A stretch of 64,000 nt of DNA from Mesorhizobium sp. GbtcB19 (GTDB lineage Bacteria > Pseudomonadota > Alphaproteobacteria > Rhizobiales > Rhizobiaceae). This document shows, in pieces, positions 53,877 to 63,364 of the stretch. The DNA is taken from NCBI RefSeq assembly GCF_019091085.1, contig NZ_JAGXJY010000001.1, forward strand, positions 124,001-188,000. Direction: 5' to 3'. How positions within the stretch are numbered: the stretch's first letter is position 1; each line of letters opens with the position of its first letter. The position numbers and the translations under genes were made by a program. A model generated the notes under the pieces. That model did not search any database. It was not told where the DNA came from and saw only the letters and a program-made list of their open reading frames with translations.

Positions 53877-54170
53877 ATGGCGATCCGATTTCTTTTCTGG
53901 CCGGTCGGCCTTGCTTTGGCGCTTGCCGCGCCGACGCCATTACTGGCGGCGCCGGCCTGCCTTGCCAACGGCAAGTCTTTCAATGTCGGCGAGACGGCGT
54001 GCCTGACGGTGGCCGGCGAAAGCCACCTCGCCCGCTGCGATATGGTCCTCAACAACACGTCCTGGACCAGGATCAAGGACGAATGTTCGGGAGAGGCGCC
54101 AAAACCGCACCCGACATCGATCTCCACCCCGACGCCCGGCCCAACGCCGACAGAGCCGACGGAGAACTGA
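53877..54170 (+). CDS. Small secreted cysteine- and Pro/Thr-rich protein
   Basis: A 97-residue protein. A signal peptide of about 24 residues ends PLLAA, then PACLANGKSF. Four cysteines in the mature part could form two disulfides. The last 20 residues are a PTPGPTPTEP tail, which may sit in the envelope. I do not recognise the family. No ribosome site is obvious beyond GGGGG about seven bases upstream. Confidence 0.6.
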   Translation: MAIRFLFWPVGLALALAAPTPLLAAPACLANGKSFNVGETACLTVAGESHLARCDMVLNNTSWTRIKDECSGEAPKPHPTSISTPTPGPTPTEPTEN

Positions 54171-54248
54171 GGCTCCGCTGATCACCCCCATACAGGGTAC
54201 GCTATGCATAGGTAACTGATCGGCCCGAGGCTTGCTTGCCACGTGGTT

Positions 54249-54409
54249 CCCCCAATCCGTCGCTGCTTCGCAGCGCCACCTTTCCCCCCTCCGGAGGGAA
54301 AGGAAGGGAGCCTTGCTGGACGGGGCATTGACGGCAAAAGGCTTGGCGCCTTCCTCTACCCCGTCGATCGGGGGAGAGGTGGCTCGGCGAAGCCGAGACG
54401 GAGTGGGGG
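54249..54409. repeat. 161-base palindromic intergenic element
   Basis: The terminal inverted repeats CCCCCAATCCGTC and GACGGAGTGGGGG match in 12 of 13 positions. Inside are further arms (GCCACCT and AGGTGGC) and short hairpins (CTCCGGAG, CTCGGCGAAGCCGAG). The architecture is that of the REP/BIME-like mosaic repeats common in rhizobia. The rest of the 305-base gap 54171-54475 shows no coding frame I can support. Confidence 0.8.
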
Positions 54410-54475
54410 GTCGACCAGCGCTACTTGGACAATGCATGCGCCAAGCTACCGTGCACGCTATCGCCAAACCTGCGC

Positions 54476-55303
54476 TTACTGGTCGCCGTTATTGCCCTTG
54501 GTCAGGATGTCGTCGGCGAGCGAGATCGCGGTACGGCGATCGGCCTCGCCGGCTGCGGCGAAAGCCTCTTCCTGCATGTTGCGGATCCAGGGCTGATCGG
54601 CGGGCGGAGCCCGCTCGAGTGCTGCCGTCATCATCGCCAGGCCGCGCACGACCTTGCCGCTCTGGAACAACAGGTTGCCCAGCGTCGCCTGCGCGCCGGC
54701 ATGGCCCTTCTCGGCCGCGAGCTGCAGCCAGCGGCCCGCCTGCTTGACGCTGGCCTTCACGCCGCCCTCGCCCTTCAGGAACATCCGGCCGATCTCGAAC
54801 TGGGCGTTCGGATTGCGGTAGTTGGCGGCGGCGCGCATGTAATATTCCTGTGCCGCGACGTCGTTTTCCTCGACCGGGGTGCCGGGAATGCCCTTGCGCA
54901 GATAGTCGCCGAGCGCCACCAGCGCGTCCGACACATAGCTTTCTTCCGGCGAGCCCGGCTCGACATCCTGGTCGACGATTTCCGAGAAGAACTTGAAGGC
55001 CGCATAATCGTCGCGCGTCACGCCGTCGCCTTCGGCATACATGCGCGCAAGCTTCCAGGTGGCGCCGATCTGGCCGTTCTCTGCGGCGTATTTATAGGCC
55101 TCGACCGCCTGATCCTTGTGGCCGTTCTTGTAGGCCGAAAAACCGAACTGGAACACCGCCCACGGGCTCGACTGCGGCTTCACCCCGGTCTTGTCGTCGA
55201 ACACCTTGTCGTCGAAGGCCATGGCCTGCCCGACGGCGCCCAAGGTCGCCAAAGCGACCAGTGCCGAAAAGACAGACGACCTCAACACCTCAGATGTCCG
55301 CAT
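54476..55303 (-). CDS. exoR: ExoR-type periplasmic Sel1-repeat regulator
   Basis: A 275-residue secreted protein. A signal peptide of 29 residues ends QAMA. Sel1-type repeats fill the rest ([68 protein letters not shown]). Length, order and ending match ExoR of Sinorhizobium, the periplasmic inhibitor of the ExoS/ChvI system that controls succinoglycan, flagella and symbiosis. It overlaps the end of ilvD by 14 bases. Confidence 0.82.
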   Translation of the reverse strand: MRTSEVLRSSVFSALVALATLGAVGQAMAFDDKVFDDKTGVKPQSSPWAVFQFGFSAYKNGHKDQAVEAYKYAAENGQIGATWKLARMYAEGDGVTRDDYAAFKFFSEIVDQDVEPGSPEESYVSDALVALGDYLRKGIPGTPVEENDVAAQEYYMRAAANYRNPNAQFEIGRMFLKGEGGVKASVKQAGRWLQLAAEKGHAGAQATLGNLLFQSGKVVRGLAMMTAALERAPPADQPWIRNMQEEAFAAAGEADRRTAISLADDILTKGNNGDQ

Positions 55304-57017
55304 AGCAGTGCGTTTCTTTGGCCGCGCCCGGATGGGTCACCGCCCCATCGCGGGCCGACCCTACGGTCTGCGCATATTTCCATATCGCGCCGGACTGATA
55401 GTCGGTCTTGCGCGCCTTCCAACTCTTTGCCCGGGCCGCCAGCTCGGCGTCCGAAAGGGCCACCTCGATCGTGCCGTTCACGGCGTCTATCGAGATCACG
55501 TCGCCATCCTTGATCAGCCCGATCGGCCCGCCGACCGCCGCCTCCGGCCCGACATGGCCGATGCAGAAGCCGCGCGTGGCGCCGGAGAAGCGCCCGTCGG
55601 TGATCAGCGCCACCTTGCCGCCCATGCCCTGGCCGTAGAGCGCGGCCGTCGTCGACAGCATCTCGCGCATGCCTGGGCCGCCGCGCGGCCCCTCATAGCG
55701 GATGACGAGAACCTCGCCTTCCCGGTAATTGCGCTGCGTGACCGCTTCGAAGCACTCCTCTTCCGAATCGAAGCAACGCGCCGGGCCTGAGAATTTCAGT
55801 TCCGACATGCCCGCGACCTTCACGATCGCGCCTTCGGGGGCAAGGTTGCCCTTCAAGCCCACAACGCCGCCTGTCTTGGTGATTGGCCGATTGGCGGGAC
55901 GCACAACATCCTGGCTGTCATTCCAGGAAACGTGCTCCATATTTTCGGCCAAAGTGCGGCCAGTGACCGTCATGCAGTCGCCATGCAGATAGCCATGGTC
56001 GAGCAGCGTCTTCATCAGGAGCGGAATGCCGCCGGCCTCGAACATGTCCTTGGCGACATATTTGCCGCCGGGCTTGAGATCGGCGATGTAAGGCGTCTTC
56101 TCGAAGATCGCTGCCACGTCGAACAGGTCGAACTTGATGCCGGCCTCATGCGCGATCGCCGGCAAATGCAGCGCCGCGTTGGTCGAACCGCCGGTGGCAG
56201 ACACGACGGTCGCGGCATTCTCCAGCGCCTTGCGTGTGACGATGTCGCGCGGCCGGATGTTTTTCGCGATCAGTTCCATGACCTTTTCGCCCGAGGCGAA
56301 ATTGAAGCGATCACGCATCTCGTAGGGCGCCGGCGCGCCGCAGGAATAGGGCAGCGCCAGGCCGATCGCCTCGGCGACGGTCGCCATCGTGTTGGCGGTG
56401 AACTGGGCGCCGCAGGAACCGGCCGAAGGGCACGCCGCCTGCTCGATCTCGAGCAGTTCGGCATCGCTTATCGTGCCGACCGAATGCTGGCCGACCGCCT
56501 CGAACACGTCCTGCACGGTGATCTGCCGGCCGCGATAGGAGCCGGGCAGGATCGAGCCGCCATAGATGAAGATCGACGGCACGTTGAGGCGCACCATGGC
56601 CATCATCATGCCGGGCAGCGACTTGTCGCAGCCGGCAAGCCCGACCAGCGCGTCATAGCAATGGCCGCGCATGGTGAGCTCGACCGAATCGGCGATCACC
56701 TCGCGCGACACCAGCGACGACTTCATGCCCTGGTGGCCCATGGCGATGCCGTCGGTGACGGTGATGGTGCAGAACTCGCGCGGCGTGCCGTTGGCGGCCG
56801 CCACGCCCTTCTTGACCACTTGCGCCTGGCGCATCAGCGAGATGTTGCAGGGCGCGGCCTCGTTCCAGCAACTGGCGACGCCGACCAGGGGCTGCGCGAT
56901 CTCGGCCGCCGACAACCCCATGGCATAGAGATACGAACGATGCGGCGCCCGCGCCGGACCAACGGTCACGTAGCGGCTCGGCAGCTTGGCCTTGGAGATT
57001 GCCTTGGCGTCCATCAT
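55290..57017 (-). CDS. ilvD: Dihydroxy-acid dehydratase
   Basis: A 575-residue Fe-S enzyme of branched-chain amino acid synthesis (third step of valine and isoleucine). The cluster cysteines are in [21 protein letters not shown] and [13 protein letters not shown]. Two ATG codons start the frame; AAGGA suits either. The length is that of the shorter IlvD/Edd family form. Transcribed with exoR, given the overlap. Confidence 0.95.
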   Translation of the reverse strand: MMDAKAISKAKLPSRYVTVGPARAPHRSYLYAMGLSAAEIAQPLVGVASCWNEAAPCNISLMRQAQVVKKGVAAANGTPREFCTITVTDGIAMGHQGMKSSLVSREVIADSVELTMRGHCYDALVGLAGCDKSLPGMMMAMVRLNVPSIFIYGGSILPGSYRGRQITVQDVFEAVGQHSVGTISDAELLEIEQAACPSAGSCGAQFTANTMATVAEAIGLALPYSCGAPAPYEMRDRFNFASGEKVMELIAKNIRPRDIVTRKALENAATVVSATGGSTNAALHLPAIAHEAGIKFDLFDVAAIFEKTPYIADLKPGGKYVAKDMFEAGGIPLLMKTLLDHGYLHGDCMTVTGRTLAENMEHVSWNDSQDVVRPANRPITKTGGVVGLKGNLAPEGAIVKVAGMSELKFSGPARCFDSEEECFEAVTQRNYREGEVLVIRYEGPRGGPGMREMLSTTAALYGQGMGGKVALITDGRFSGATRGFCIGHVGPEAAVGGPIGLIKDGDVISIDAVNGTIEVALSDAELAARAKSWKARKTDYQSGAIWKYAQTVGSARDGAVTHPGAAKETHCYADI

Positions 57018-57258
57018 CGTCCTTGCCGCACACCCCGCGGCCTGCCCCTTCGCCGCGCCAACCTGGCACGCGTTCCGAGACCTATCTCGGGTGCTCCGGG
57101 TTTATGGCGGGAAATGGGCAGTTCCCTCGGCAAGTCTTTTAGCCCGGGGGTTGTTCATAAACTGTTGCCAAAACGTCACAATCGTATCGGGCGCCCGTTG
57201 TGCAGCGAATCTGCAACATCGGCCGGACAATAGGATTGGATCGCGGCCGCATAAACGA

Positions 57259-57285
57259 AAAAGGCCGGGCATCGCCCGGCCTTTT
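57259..57285 (-). terminator. Rho-independent terminator of the FadL-type gene
   Basis: AAAAGGCCGGGC and GCCCGGCCTTTT form a 12-bp stem around ATC. T runs occur on both sides, so it can work in either direction. It is 18 bases past the stop of the porin gene. Confidence 0.9.
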
Positions 57286-57303
57286 CGAAGAATTTTCAGA
57301 AAC

Positions 57304-58542
57304 TTAGAACTTGATCTTGACGCCGCCTGAGATCGCCGTGACCAGATCGTTGCCGAAGTCGTAACTGGCGTCGGTGCCGGCCTGGTACCCGTTTTCACCA
57401 TTCACTATTCCGGAATGGCCGCTAGTCATCACACCTATAGCTCCGGCGAGGCGAATTTCGATGTTCGGCTTCGGGGTATAGGCGACGCCGCCACCCACCG
57501 TCCACGTATCGGTCTGCGAGCCATAGCCGTGCGCGGTGCCACGATCCCAGGAAAGTTGGCCGGCAGCCGCCCATTGATCATTGAACTTGTGGCCAATGCC
57601 GCCTGTAACCGTCCAGCCGTCACGATACATTAGGTCGAGCGAGGTCACCTGGGCCGAATGAGCCTTGTCGCCCGTGACGCATAGCGCAGCAGGAGTACCC
57701 ACCGCACAAATCGGAACGCTTTGCAAAACGCTCCAATTGACCCACTTGATCGAGCCAAAGGCGAGCCATCCGGGCGCGATGCCCGACTGCAGTTTCAACT
57801 CCACCACATCCGGCATGTACTGTGTCGAGCCGTAAATCGGGATGACGGTGCCGCCGACATTCGTAAGATCGAGTGTGCCCGAGATGTTGTCGAGCTTGAC
57901 CTTCGAATTGTAGACAAGGCTCGCGCGCAACGCGATGTCCGGAATTTCGTAAGCAAGGCCGGCACGCCAGCCCCAGCCGTTGCTCGTCAGATCGACACGG
58001 CCGGTTCCCCCGAAATCCGGCACCAGGGGTGATACCAGGCTTTCCTTGAAGCCATAGACCTTCTGGTAGAAGACGCCGCCGATGAAGCGAAGCTGGCCCT
58101 TGCCTGCATCCATCTTGTACGAGCAGGTGCCCGCGTAATTGTCGCTCTTGATGTCAGTTTCCATATTGGAAAACGCACCGTTCCAGACGCCCGGCGCGAC
58201 ATGCGCGCCCCACGGTTGCGAGTAGTCGAACATGCAGTCAATGCCCGGGACAACTTGAGCTTTGACACCGATGCGCGGCACCCAATAATCCTCTGCGCCT
58301 TTGGCAGACGTTCCGAACCCTAGATCGAGGCCACCGGGACCCCTCGCATTCTTGTACTTGCGATCGGGCATCACATAGGTCGCCTCAGCCTCGGTCGCGA
58401 CGGGCGACGGATCGAAAAGCAGATCGATGTCGTAGCCGCCGCGCTCCAGGCCGCCGGCATGCGCCGGGTGCATCGCGGCGCCGAGCAACGCGATCGAAAA
58501 GCAGCCTGCCCCCGCCAGAGCTTTGAGCCGCAAAATGTTCAT
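57304..58542 (-). CDS. Outer-membrane transport protein of the OmpP1/FadL family
   Basis: A 412-residue outer-membrane beta-barrel. A signal peptide of 29 residues ends HPAHA, then GGLERGGYD. An N-terminal hatch region is followed by alternating strands (GWGWRAGLAYEIPDIALRAS, TVTGGIGHKFNDQWAAAGQL) and a terminal phenylalanine. FadL-type channels carry hydrophobic compounds such as long-chain fatty acids. No fad genes adjoin it. Possible control sites lie upstream. Confidence 0.9.
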   Translation of the reverse strand: MNILRLKALAGAGCFSIALLGAAMHPAHAGGLERGGYDIDLLFDPSPVATEAEATYVMPDRKYKNARGPGGLDLGFGTSAKGAEDYWVPRIGVKAQVVPGIDCMFDYSQPWGAHVAPGVWNGAFSNMETDIKSDNYAGTCSYKMDAGKGQLRFIGGVFYQKVYGFKESLVSPLVPDFGGTGRVDLTSNGWGWRAGLAYEIPDIALRASLVYNSKVKLDNISGTLDLTNVGGTVIPIYGSTQYMPDVVELKLQSGIAPGWLAFGSIKWVNWSVLQSVPICAVGTPAALCVTGDKAHSAQVTSLDLMYRDGWTVTGGIGHKFNDQWAAAGQLSWDRGTAHGYGSQTDTWTVGGGVAYTPKPNIEIRLAGAIGVMTSGHSGIVNGENGYQAGTDASYDFGNDLVTAISGGVKIKF

Positions 58543-58904
58543 GGAAATCCCTCCCCAAAATACAAGTGGCTCAAGCTAGAACCAATTCGGGTTAATGACG
58601 CAACAACGATTTCAAGGGCTGTACATGTACACCTTGACAGCCCGCAATTTTGCCATGGTGATTGGCGCGGCGATTGCCGCTTAAATCACGCCAACCAGCG
58701 TCAAACGGTTGAAAAAATCCGAAAAACCCACCCAAAACAGGGCAAAAACAGCCGATTTGGAAGCTAGAAGGCCCCATTGTTACATTATGGCAACAATGGG
58801 GCGCAAACTTTCCGTTTACGTCAAAATTAACGCTGCGGCATGCCTGTTTTTGAGGCAGCTAACGTATCGGAAAGCGGCTCTCCGATGCGAGCGAATCTTG
58901 CCGC
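58543..58904. promoter_or_regulatory. Region upstream of the FadL-type gene with two palindromes
   Basis: TGTACATGTACA, a perfect 12-base palindrome, lies at 58620-58631, 78 bases before the porin start, where a regulator could bind. A second inverted repeat, GCCCCATTGTT and AACAATGGGGC, lies at 58771-58802 with a 10-base spacer. It may serve as valS transcript end or as an operator. No coding frame is supported in these 362 bases. Confidence 0.55.
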
Positions 58905-61688
58905 TCAGCCGGCGTCGCGAACCCTTGTCAAAGCCACCGAAAGCTTCTCCTGCGCCTCGCGATATTCGGCGAGTTTCTCGCGCTCGGCCTCGACCACTTC
59001 CTCCGGCGCGTTGGCGACGAACTTTTCGTTCGAGAGCTTCTTGTGCAGGCGGGCGATCTCTTCGGTGACCTTGGCCAGTTCCTTCTGCAGCCGCGCCGCC
59101 TCGGCCTGGAGGTCGATCAGGCTGCCGAGCGGCAGGCTCACCGTCGCCTCGTTGAGCACGATCTGGGCGGACCCTTTCGGCGGCGCATCGGCCAGTGCGA
59201 TATCGCCGACGCGCGCCAGCCGCTTGATCGCCTGGGCGTGACGCTCCAGCCGCTCCTGCGTCAGCGTGTTGGCGCCGATCACCATCAGCGGCGCGATAGC
59301 CGCCGGCGGCACGTTCATTTCGGAACGCACTGACCTGATGCCAGAGACGAGTTCGACCAGCCAGTTGATGTCGGCGGCCGCCTCGTCGTCCTCGAAGTCG
59401 GGCGACGGCCAGGCGGCATGGCAAAGCAGCGAGGATCGCTCCTTGCCCTCGCCTGCGGTCTGCGCCCACAGCTCTTCGGTCATGAACGGCATCATCGGAT
59501 GCAAGAGCTTGTAGATCTCATCGAGCACGAAGGCGACGCAGGCCCGGCTCTCGGCCTTGGCGGCCTCGTCCGAACCCATGAACACCGGCTTCAACAGCTC
59601 CAGGTACCAGTCGCAGAACAGGTTCCAGACGAAACGATAGGCCGCGCCCGCCGCCTCGTTGAACCGATAGCTGGTGATGCCTTCGGTGACCGCGCGCGCA
59701 GCCCGCGTCAGTTCCGTCAGGATCCAGCGGTTGACCGGCAGCTTGGCGTCGTTCAGCCAGAAGTCGTCGTTGCGCGCCACTTCGTTCATCTCGGCAAAGC
59801 GCGTCGCGTTCCACAGCTTGGTGCCGAAGTTGCGGTAGCCGGCAATGCGCGCCGGATCGAGCTTCACGTCGCGCCCTTGGGCCGCCATGACGGTCAGCGT
59901 GAAGCGCAGCGCGTCGGCGCCATATTCGTCGATCAGGTCGAGCGGATCGATGACGTTGCCTTTCGACTTCGACATCTTCTGCCCGTTCTTGTCGCGCACC
60001 AGCGCGTGCACATAGACGGTGTGGAACGGCTCCTCGTCCATGAAGTGCAGGCCCATCATCATCATGCGGGCGACCCAGAAGAAGATGATGTCGAAACCGG
60101 TCACCAGCACGTCGGTCTGGTAGTAGGTCTTGAGCTCCGGCGTCCGATCGGGCCAGCCGAGCGTCGAGAACGGCCACAGCGCCGACGAGAACCAGGTGTC
60201 GAGCACGTCCTCGTCGCGGGTGAGGATCTCGCCCGGCTGGAAGTTCTCGAGCTTGTCCTCGACCCAGGCCTTCCAAGGCCCTTCCAGCGCCAGGTAGTAT
60301 TCGATGGCGGCGGCCAGTGCCTCTTCCTCGGTCTTTTCGACGAAGACACGCCCGTCAGGCCCGTACCAGGCCGGGATCTGGTGACCCCACCAGAGCTGGC
60401 GCGAGATGCACCAGGGCTGGATGTTCTCCATCCAGTCGAAATAGGTCTTCTCCCAATTCTTCGGCACGAAGTTGGTGCGGCCCTCGCGCACCGAGGCGAT
60501 CGCCGGCTTGGCGAGTTCCGCCGCGTTCGCATACCACTGCTCGGTCAGGAACGGCTCGATCGGCACGCCGCCACGATCGCCGTGCGGCACGGCATGCCGG
60601 TGCGGCTCGATCTTGTCGAGGAAACCGCCGGCCTCCATCAGCTCGACGATCTTCTTGCGCGCGGCGAAACGGTCGAGCCCGTCGAGCTCGTCCCAAACGG
60701 CCTGGCGCTCCGGCGTCACCTCGAGGCCAGCGAGGAAATCCTCATTGTCCTTGAGCTTGATGGCGGCTTCGACCGTCAGGATGTTGATCGCCGGCAATTT
60801 GTGACGCTTGCCGACCTCGAAATCGTTGAAGTCGTGCGCCGGCGTGATCTTGACCGCGCCGGAACCTTTTTCCGGATCGGAATATTCGTCGGCGACGATC
60901 GGTATCTTGCGGCCGACGATCGGCAGCACGACGTTACGGCCGACCAGATCGGTGAAGCGCTCGTCTTGCGGATGCACGGCCACGGCCGTGTCGCCGAGCA
61001 TCGTCTCTGGACGCGTCGTCGCGACCGTGATGAAGGTCTTCGGGTTCTGCGGATCGAATGCCTCGCCCTCGATCGGATAGCGGAAGTGCCAGAGATTGCC
61101 GTTGACCTCGTGCTGCTCGACCTCGAGGTCGGAAATGGCGGTGAGCAGCTTCGGGTCCCAGTTCACAAGGCGCTTGTCCTTGTAGATGAGGCCTTCCTTG
61201 TAGAGCGTCACGAACACTTCCAGCACGGCCTTGGAGAGGCCCTCGTCCATGGTGAAACGTTCGCGCGACCAGTCGGCCGATGCGCCGAGACGCTTCAGCT
61301 GGTTGAAGATCGCGCCGCCGGATTCGGCCTTCCACTCCCAGACCTTCTCGATGAACTGCTCGCGCGTCAGATCGCGGCGATGGATCTGCTTTTCCATGAG
61401 CTGGCGCTCGACCACCATCTGCGTGGCGATGCCGGCGTGATCCATGCCGGGCTGCCAAAGCACGTTCTTGCCGCGCATGCGCTCGAAGCGCACGAGAATG
61501 TCCTGCAGCGTGTTGTTGAGCGCGTGCCCCATATGCAGCGAGCCGGTGACGTTCGGCGGCGGGATGACGATGGTGAAGGCTTCCGCCCCCTCCTCCGCGC
61601 CGGCGCCGGCCCGGAAGGCATCCGCCTCTTCCCAGATTTTGGCGATCTTCGGCTCGACGGTTTTGGCGTCGTAGGTCTTTTCAAGCAT
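58905..61688 (-). CDS. valS: Valyl-tRNA synthetase
   Basis: A 927-residue class I synthetase. The HIGH motif is in [15 protein letters not shown], the editing domain contains [17 protein letters not shown], and KMSKS is in [12 protein letters not shown]. The C-terminal coiled-coil arm (residues about 860-925) binds tRNA. valS and popZ are neighbours in many rhizobia. Confidence 0.97.
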   Translation of the reverse strand: MLEKTYDAKTVEPKIAKIWEEADAFRAGAGAEEGAEAFTIVIPPPNVTGSLHMGHALNNTLQDILVRFERMRGKNVLWQPGMDHAGIATQMVVERQLMEKQIHRRDLTREQFIEKVWEWKAESGGAIFNQLKRLGASADWSRERFTMDEGLSKAVLEVFVTLYKEGLIYKDKRLVNWDPKLLTAISDLEVEQHEVNGNLWHFRYPIEGEAFDPQNPKTFITVATTRPETMLGDTAVAVHPQDERFTDLVGRNVVLPIVGRKIPIVADEYSDPEKGSGAVKITPAHDFNDFEVGKRHKLPAINILTVEAAIKLKDNEDFLAGLEVTPERQAVWDELDGLDRFAARKKIVELMEAGGFLDKIEPHRHAVPHGDRGGVPIEPFLTEQWYANAAELAKPAIASVREGRTNFVPKNWEKTYFDWMENIQPWCISRQLWWGHQIPAWYGPDGRVFVEKTEEEALAAAIEYYLALEGPWKAWVEDKLENFQPGEILTRDEDVLDTWFSSALWPFSTLGWPDRTPELKTYYQTDVLVTGFDIIFFWVARMMMMGLHFMDEEPFHTVYVHALVRDKNGQKMSKSKGNVIDPLDLIDEYGADALRFTLTVMAAQGRDVKLDPARIAGYRNFGTKLWNATRFAEMNEVARNDDFWLNDAKLPVNRWILTELTRAARAVTEGITSYRFNEAAGAAYRFVWNLFCDWYLELLKPVFMGSDEAAKAESRACVAFVLDEIYKLLHPMMPFMTEELWAQTAGEGKERSSLLCHAAWPSPDFEDDEAAADINWLVELVSGIRSVRSEMNVPPAAIAPLMVIGANTLTQERLERHAQAIKRLARVGDIALADAPPKGSAQIVLNEATVSLPLGSLIDLQAEAARLQKELAKVTEEIARLHKKLSNEKFVANAPEEVVEAEREKLAEYREAQEKLSVALTRVRDAG

Positions 61689-61806
61689 GGGAAAGCGGTC
61701 CGCGCTGTCGGGATTTTTTACCGGTTTGGTGTAAATCGGAAGGTCTTGGCCAAGTCAACCGCAAGGGTTGCCTCGGTCCATCAGAAGCAAATAGGCGTGC
61801 CGGTGT

Positions 61807-62136
61807 TCATTTCAACGGAAGCCCATGCCCGCACTCAGCGCAAAACTTCGCCCTTGGTGTCCGGTAGGGCTTTCCACAGGACGGGCAGTCAGGACCGTAG
61901 TCCGAGCGGCGGACATGCAGGAGCGAGAAAGTATGATGAAGTGTAACTCCGGTCCGTTCACGATAACGATCGGCTGCCGGATGCTTCATTTCCGTCCACC
62001 GGCCGTGCTCGGAAACGAACCTTTTGACTTGGAAATATAGAGCTGCGGGGTCGCCGACGACCTCCCGATACTCCTCATCGGTCAGCATCGGAACCATCGC
62101 CCGCAATCGATAGCTGTACGTCAGTTTTCGGTCCAT
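61807..62136 (-). CDS. Zinc-ribbon protein of unknown function
   Basis: About 109 residues from the ATG of MDRKLTYSYR. An N-terminal region with MVPMLTDEEYREVVGD and a C-terminal zinc ribbon of two CxxC knuckles (CPSCGKPYRTPRAKFCAECGHG). It could bind nucleic acid or protein; no family is recognised. Its codon use is less GC-biased than that of valS and popZ, and it interrupts their usual adjacency, so it may be a later arrival. Confidence 0.6.
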   Translation of the reverse strand: MDRKLTYSYRLRAMVPMLTDEEYREVVGDPAALYFQVKRFVSEHGRWTEMKHPAADRYRERTGVTLHHTFSLLHVRRSDYGPDCPSCGKPYRTPRAKFCAECGHGLPLK

Positions 62137-62218
62137 CGGCCGAAGATAGCAATCGCATAAGGCTTTGAAAGTGCAATATCCTTTGCCACGATCATAGCGA
62201 GGCGACCTTACCAACAAA

Positions 62219-62238
62219 ACGCCGCCAAGGAGGCGGCG
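62219..62238 (-). terminator. Rho-independent terminator of popZ
   Basis: ACGCCGCC and GGCGGCGC around AAGGA form a stable stem. On the minus strand TTTTGTT follows. It is 27 bases past the popZ stop. Confidence 0.78.
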
Positions 62239-62265
62239 CTTCGTCAGGGTATGGGGGTTGAAACC

Positions 62266-63114
62266 TTACTGCGCGCCACGCGCCACGCGCTCGATCTCCT
62301 CGCGCACCAGCCTTTCGACCAGCGTCGGCAGGTTGTTGTCGAGCCAATCCTGCAGCATCGGCCGCAGCATCTCCTCGGCCATCTCGTCGAAACTCTTCTT
62401 GCCGCGGCTGGCGAAAGCGTCGGAAAGCTCGCCGAAAGCCGCCGCGACCTGTCTGCCCGCATGCTCGGAAAGAATCGCGAGCCGGGCCGGCTGAGCCTCG
62501 GGCGCGGATGCCTGAGGAGCGCTGGCCCGCGCAGGCGCTTCCATCGCCGGTTCGTCCTGCTCGATCTCGATCTTGGCGATCTCGACCTTATCGATATTAA
62601 CCGGGGGTGCGGCGTTAACCGGGGGTGCGGCTTCCGGCGCCCGGACAGCCGGCTTCGCGGTAACCGTACTGCCGCCGGCCGCCGCGATTTCCCGCCGCCA
62701 ATCGGCGACGATGGTCTCGGCGGTCTGCGGGGCATTTGCCACGGCGGGCTTGCTCGCCGCCGGCGCGCTCGGCGCGACGGCAGTCCTCGCTTCCGCTGGC
62801 GCCTGTGCTGCCCTCACCGGCTCGGGACGAGCCGGCACCGGATCGGCGGCTGCAAGCTGGGCCTGGACTTCCGCCAGCGTCACCGGCTTGCGGGGGCCGG
62901 CATCGGCATGCAATTCGGAACGAAAGGCGTCGACCTCGACATTCGGCGCCGCAGCGGCGGGCACGCTGACCGCGGCCGGTTCCAGATCCTGGCGCAGCTC
63001 ACCGGCCTCGGCCGGCTGTTTGCGGCCGGTGTCGCTGTCCTCGATAATCCTCCGGATGGAAGCCAGTATCTCTTCCATGGAAGGTTCGCGCTGCGCGCTG
63101 CTTGCCGTCGCCAT
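62266..63114 (-). CDS. popZ: PopZ polar organising protein (DUF2497)
   Basis: A 282-residue polar scaffold. The N-terminal helix EPSMEEILASIRRIIED binds client proteins. The middle of about 170 residues is Ala/Pro-rich and disordered. The C-terminal oligomerisation helices carry LRPMLQDWLDNNLPTLVERL and EEIERVARG. PopZ forms a matrix at the pole that anchors ParB/parS in Caulobacter and the growth pole in Agrobacterium. The ATG of MATASS gives the conserved start; a longer frame begins with TTG and is unlikely. Confidence 0.93.
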   Translation of the reverse strand: MATASSAQREPSMEEILASIRRIIEDSDTGRKQPAEAGELRQDLEPAAVSVPAAAAPNVEVDAFRSELHADAGPRKPVTLAEVQAQLAAADPVPARPEPVRAAQAPAEARTAVAPSAPAASKPAVANAPQTAETIVADWRREIAAAGGSTVTAKPAVRAPEAAPPVNAAPPVNIDKVEIAKIEIEQDEPAMEAPARASAPQASAPEAQPARLAILSEHAGRQVAAAFGELSDAFASRGKKSFDEMAEEMLRPMLQDWLDNNLPTLVERLVREEIERVARGAQ

Positions 63115-63309
63115 CGTCACATCCGCCGCCCTTGTGACCCGATCAAGAAACTTGACCAATCAAGAATTCCGCTCCTGCCCGGGCCGGAATTCGAATCAAT
63201 GACGACAGCGTAACCGACCGATCGTCATCCGAGAATCCCCAATCTGGGGACTCGTTGGATTTCAACAGATTAGGCGAACCCGCGATCTGATGATCCATCC
63301 GGAAAAGAC

Positions 63310-63342
63310 AAACGCCGCGCATCCATCGGACACGCGGCGTTT
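63310..63342 (-). terminator. Probable terminator of tolC
   Basis: AAACGCCGCG and CGCGGCGTTT form a 10-bp stem around a 13-base loop. On the minus strand TTTGTCTTTTC follows. It is 22 bases past the stop of the TolC gene. Confidence 0.7.
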
Positions 63343-63364
63343 GCCGGGAACACGGTACCGAAAA

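Noticed and set aside
59418..61946. Open frame of more than 800 codons on the plus strand opposite valS
   Set aside because: No domain features, and valS motifs (HIGH, KMSKS) lie on the minus strand.
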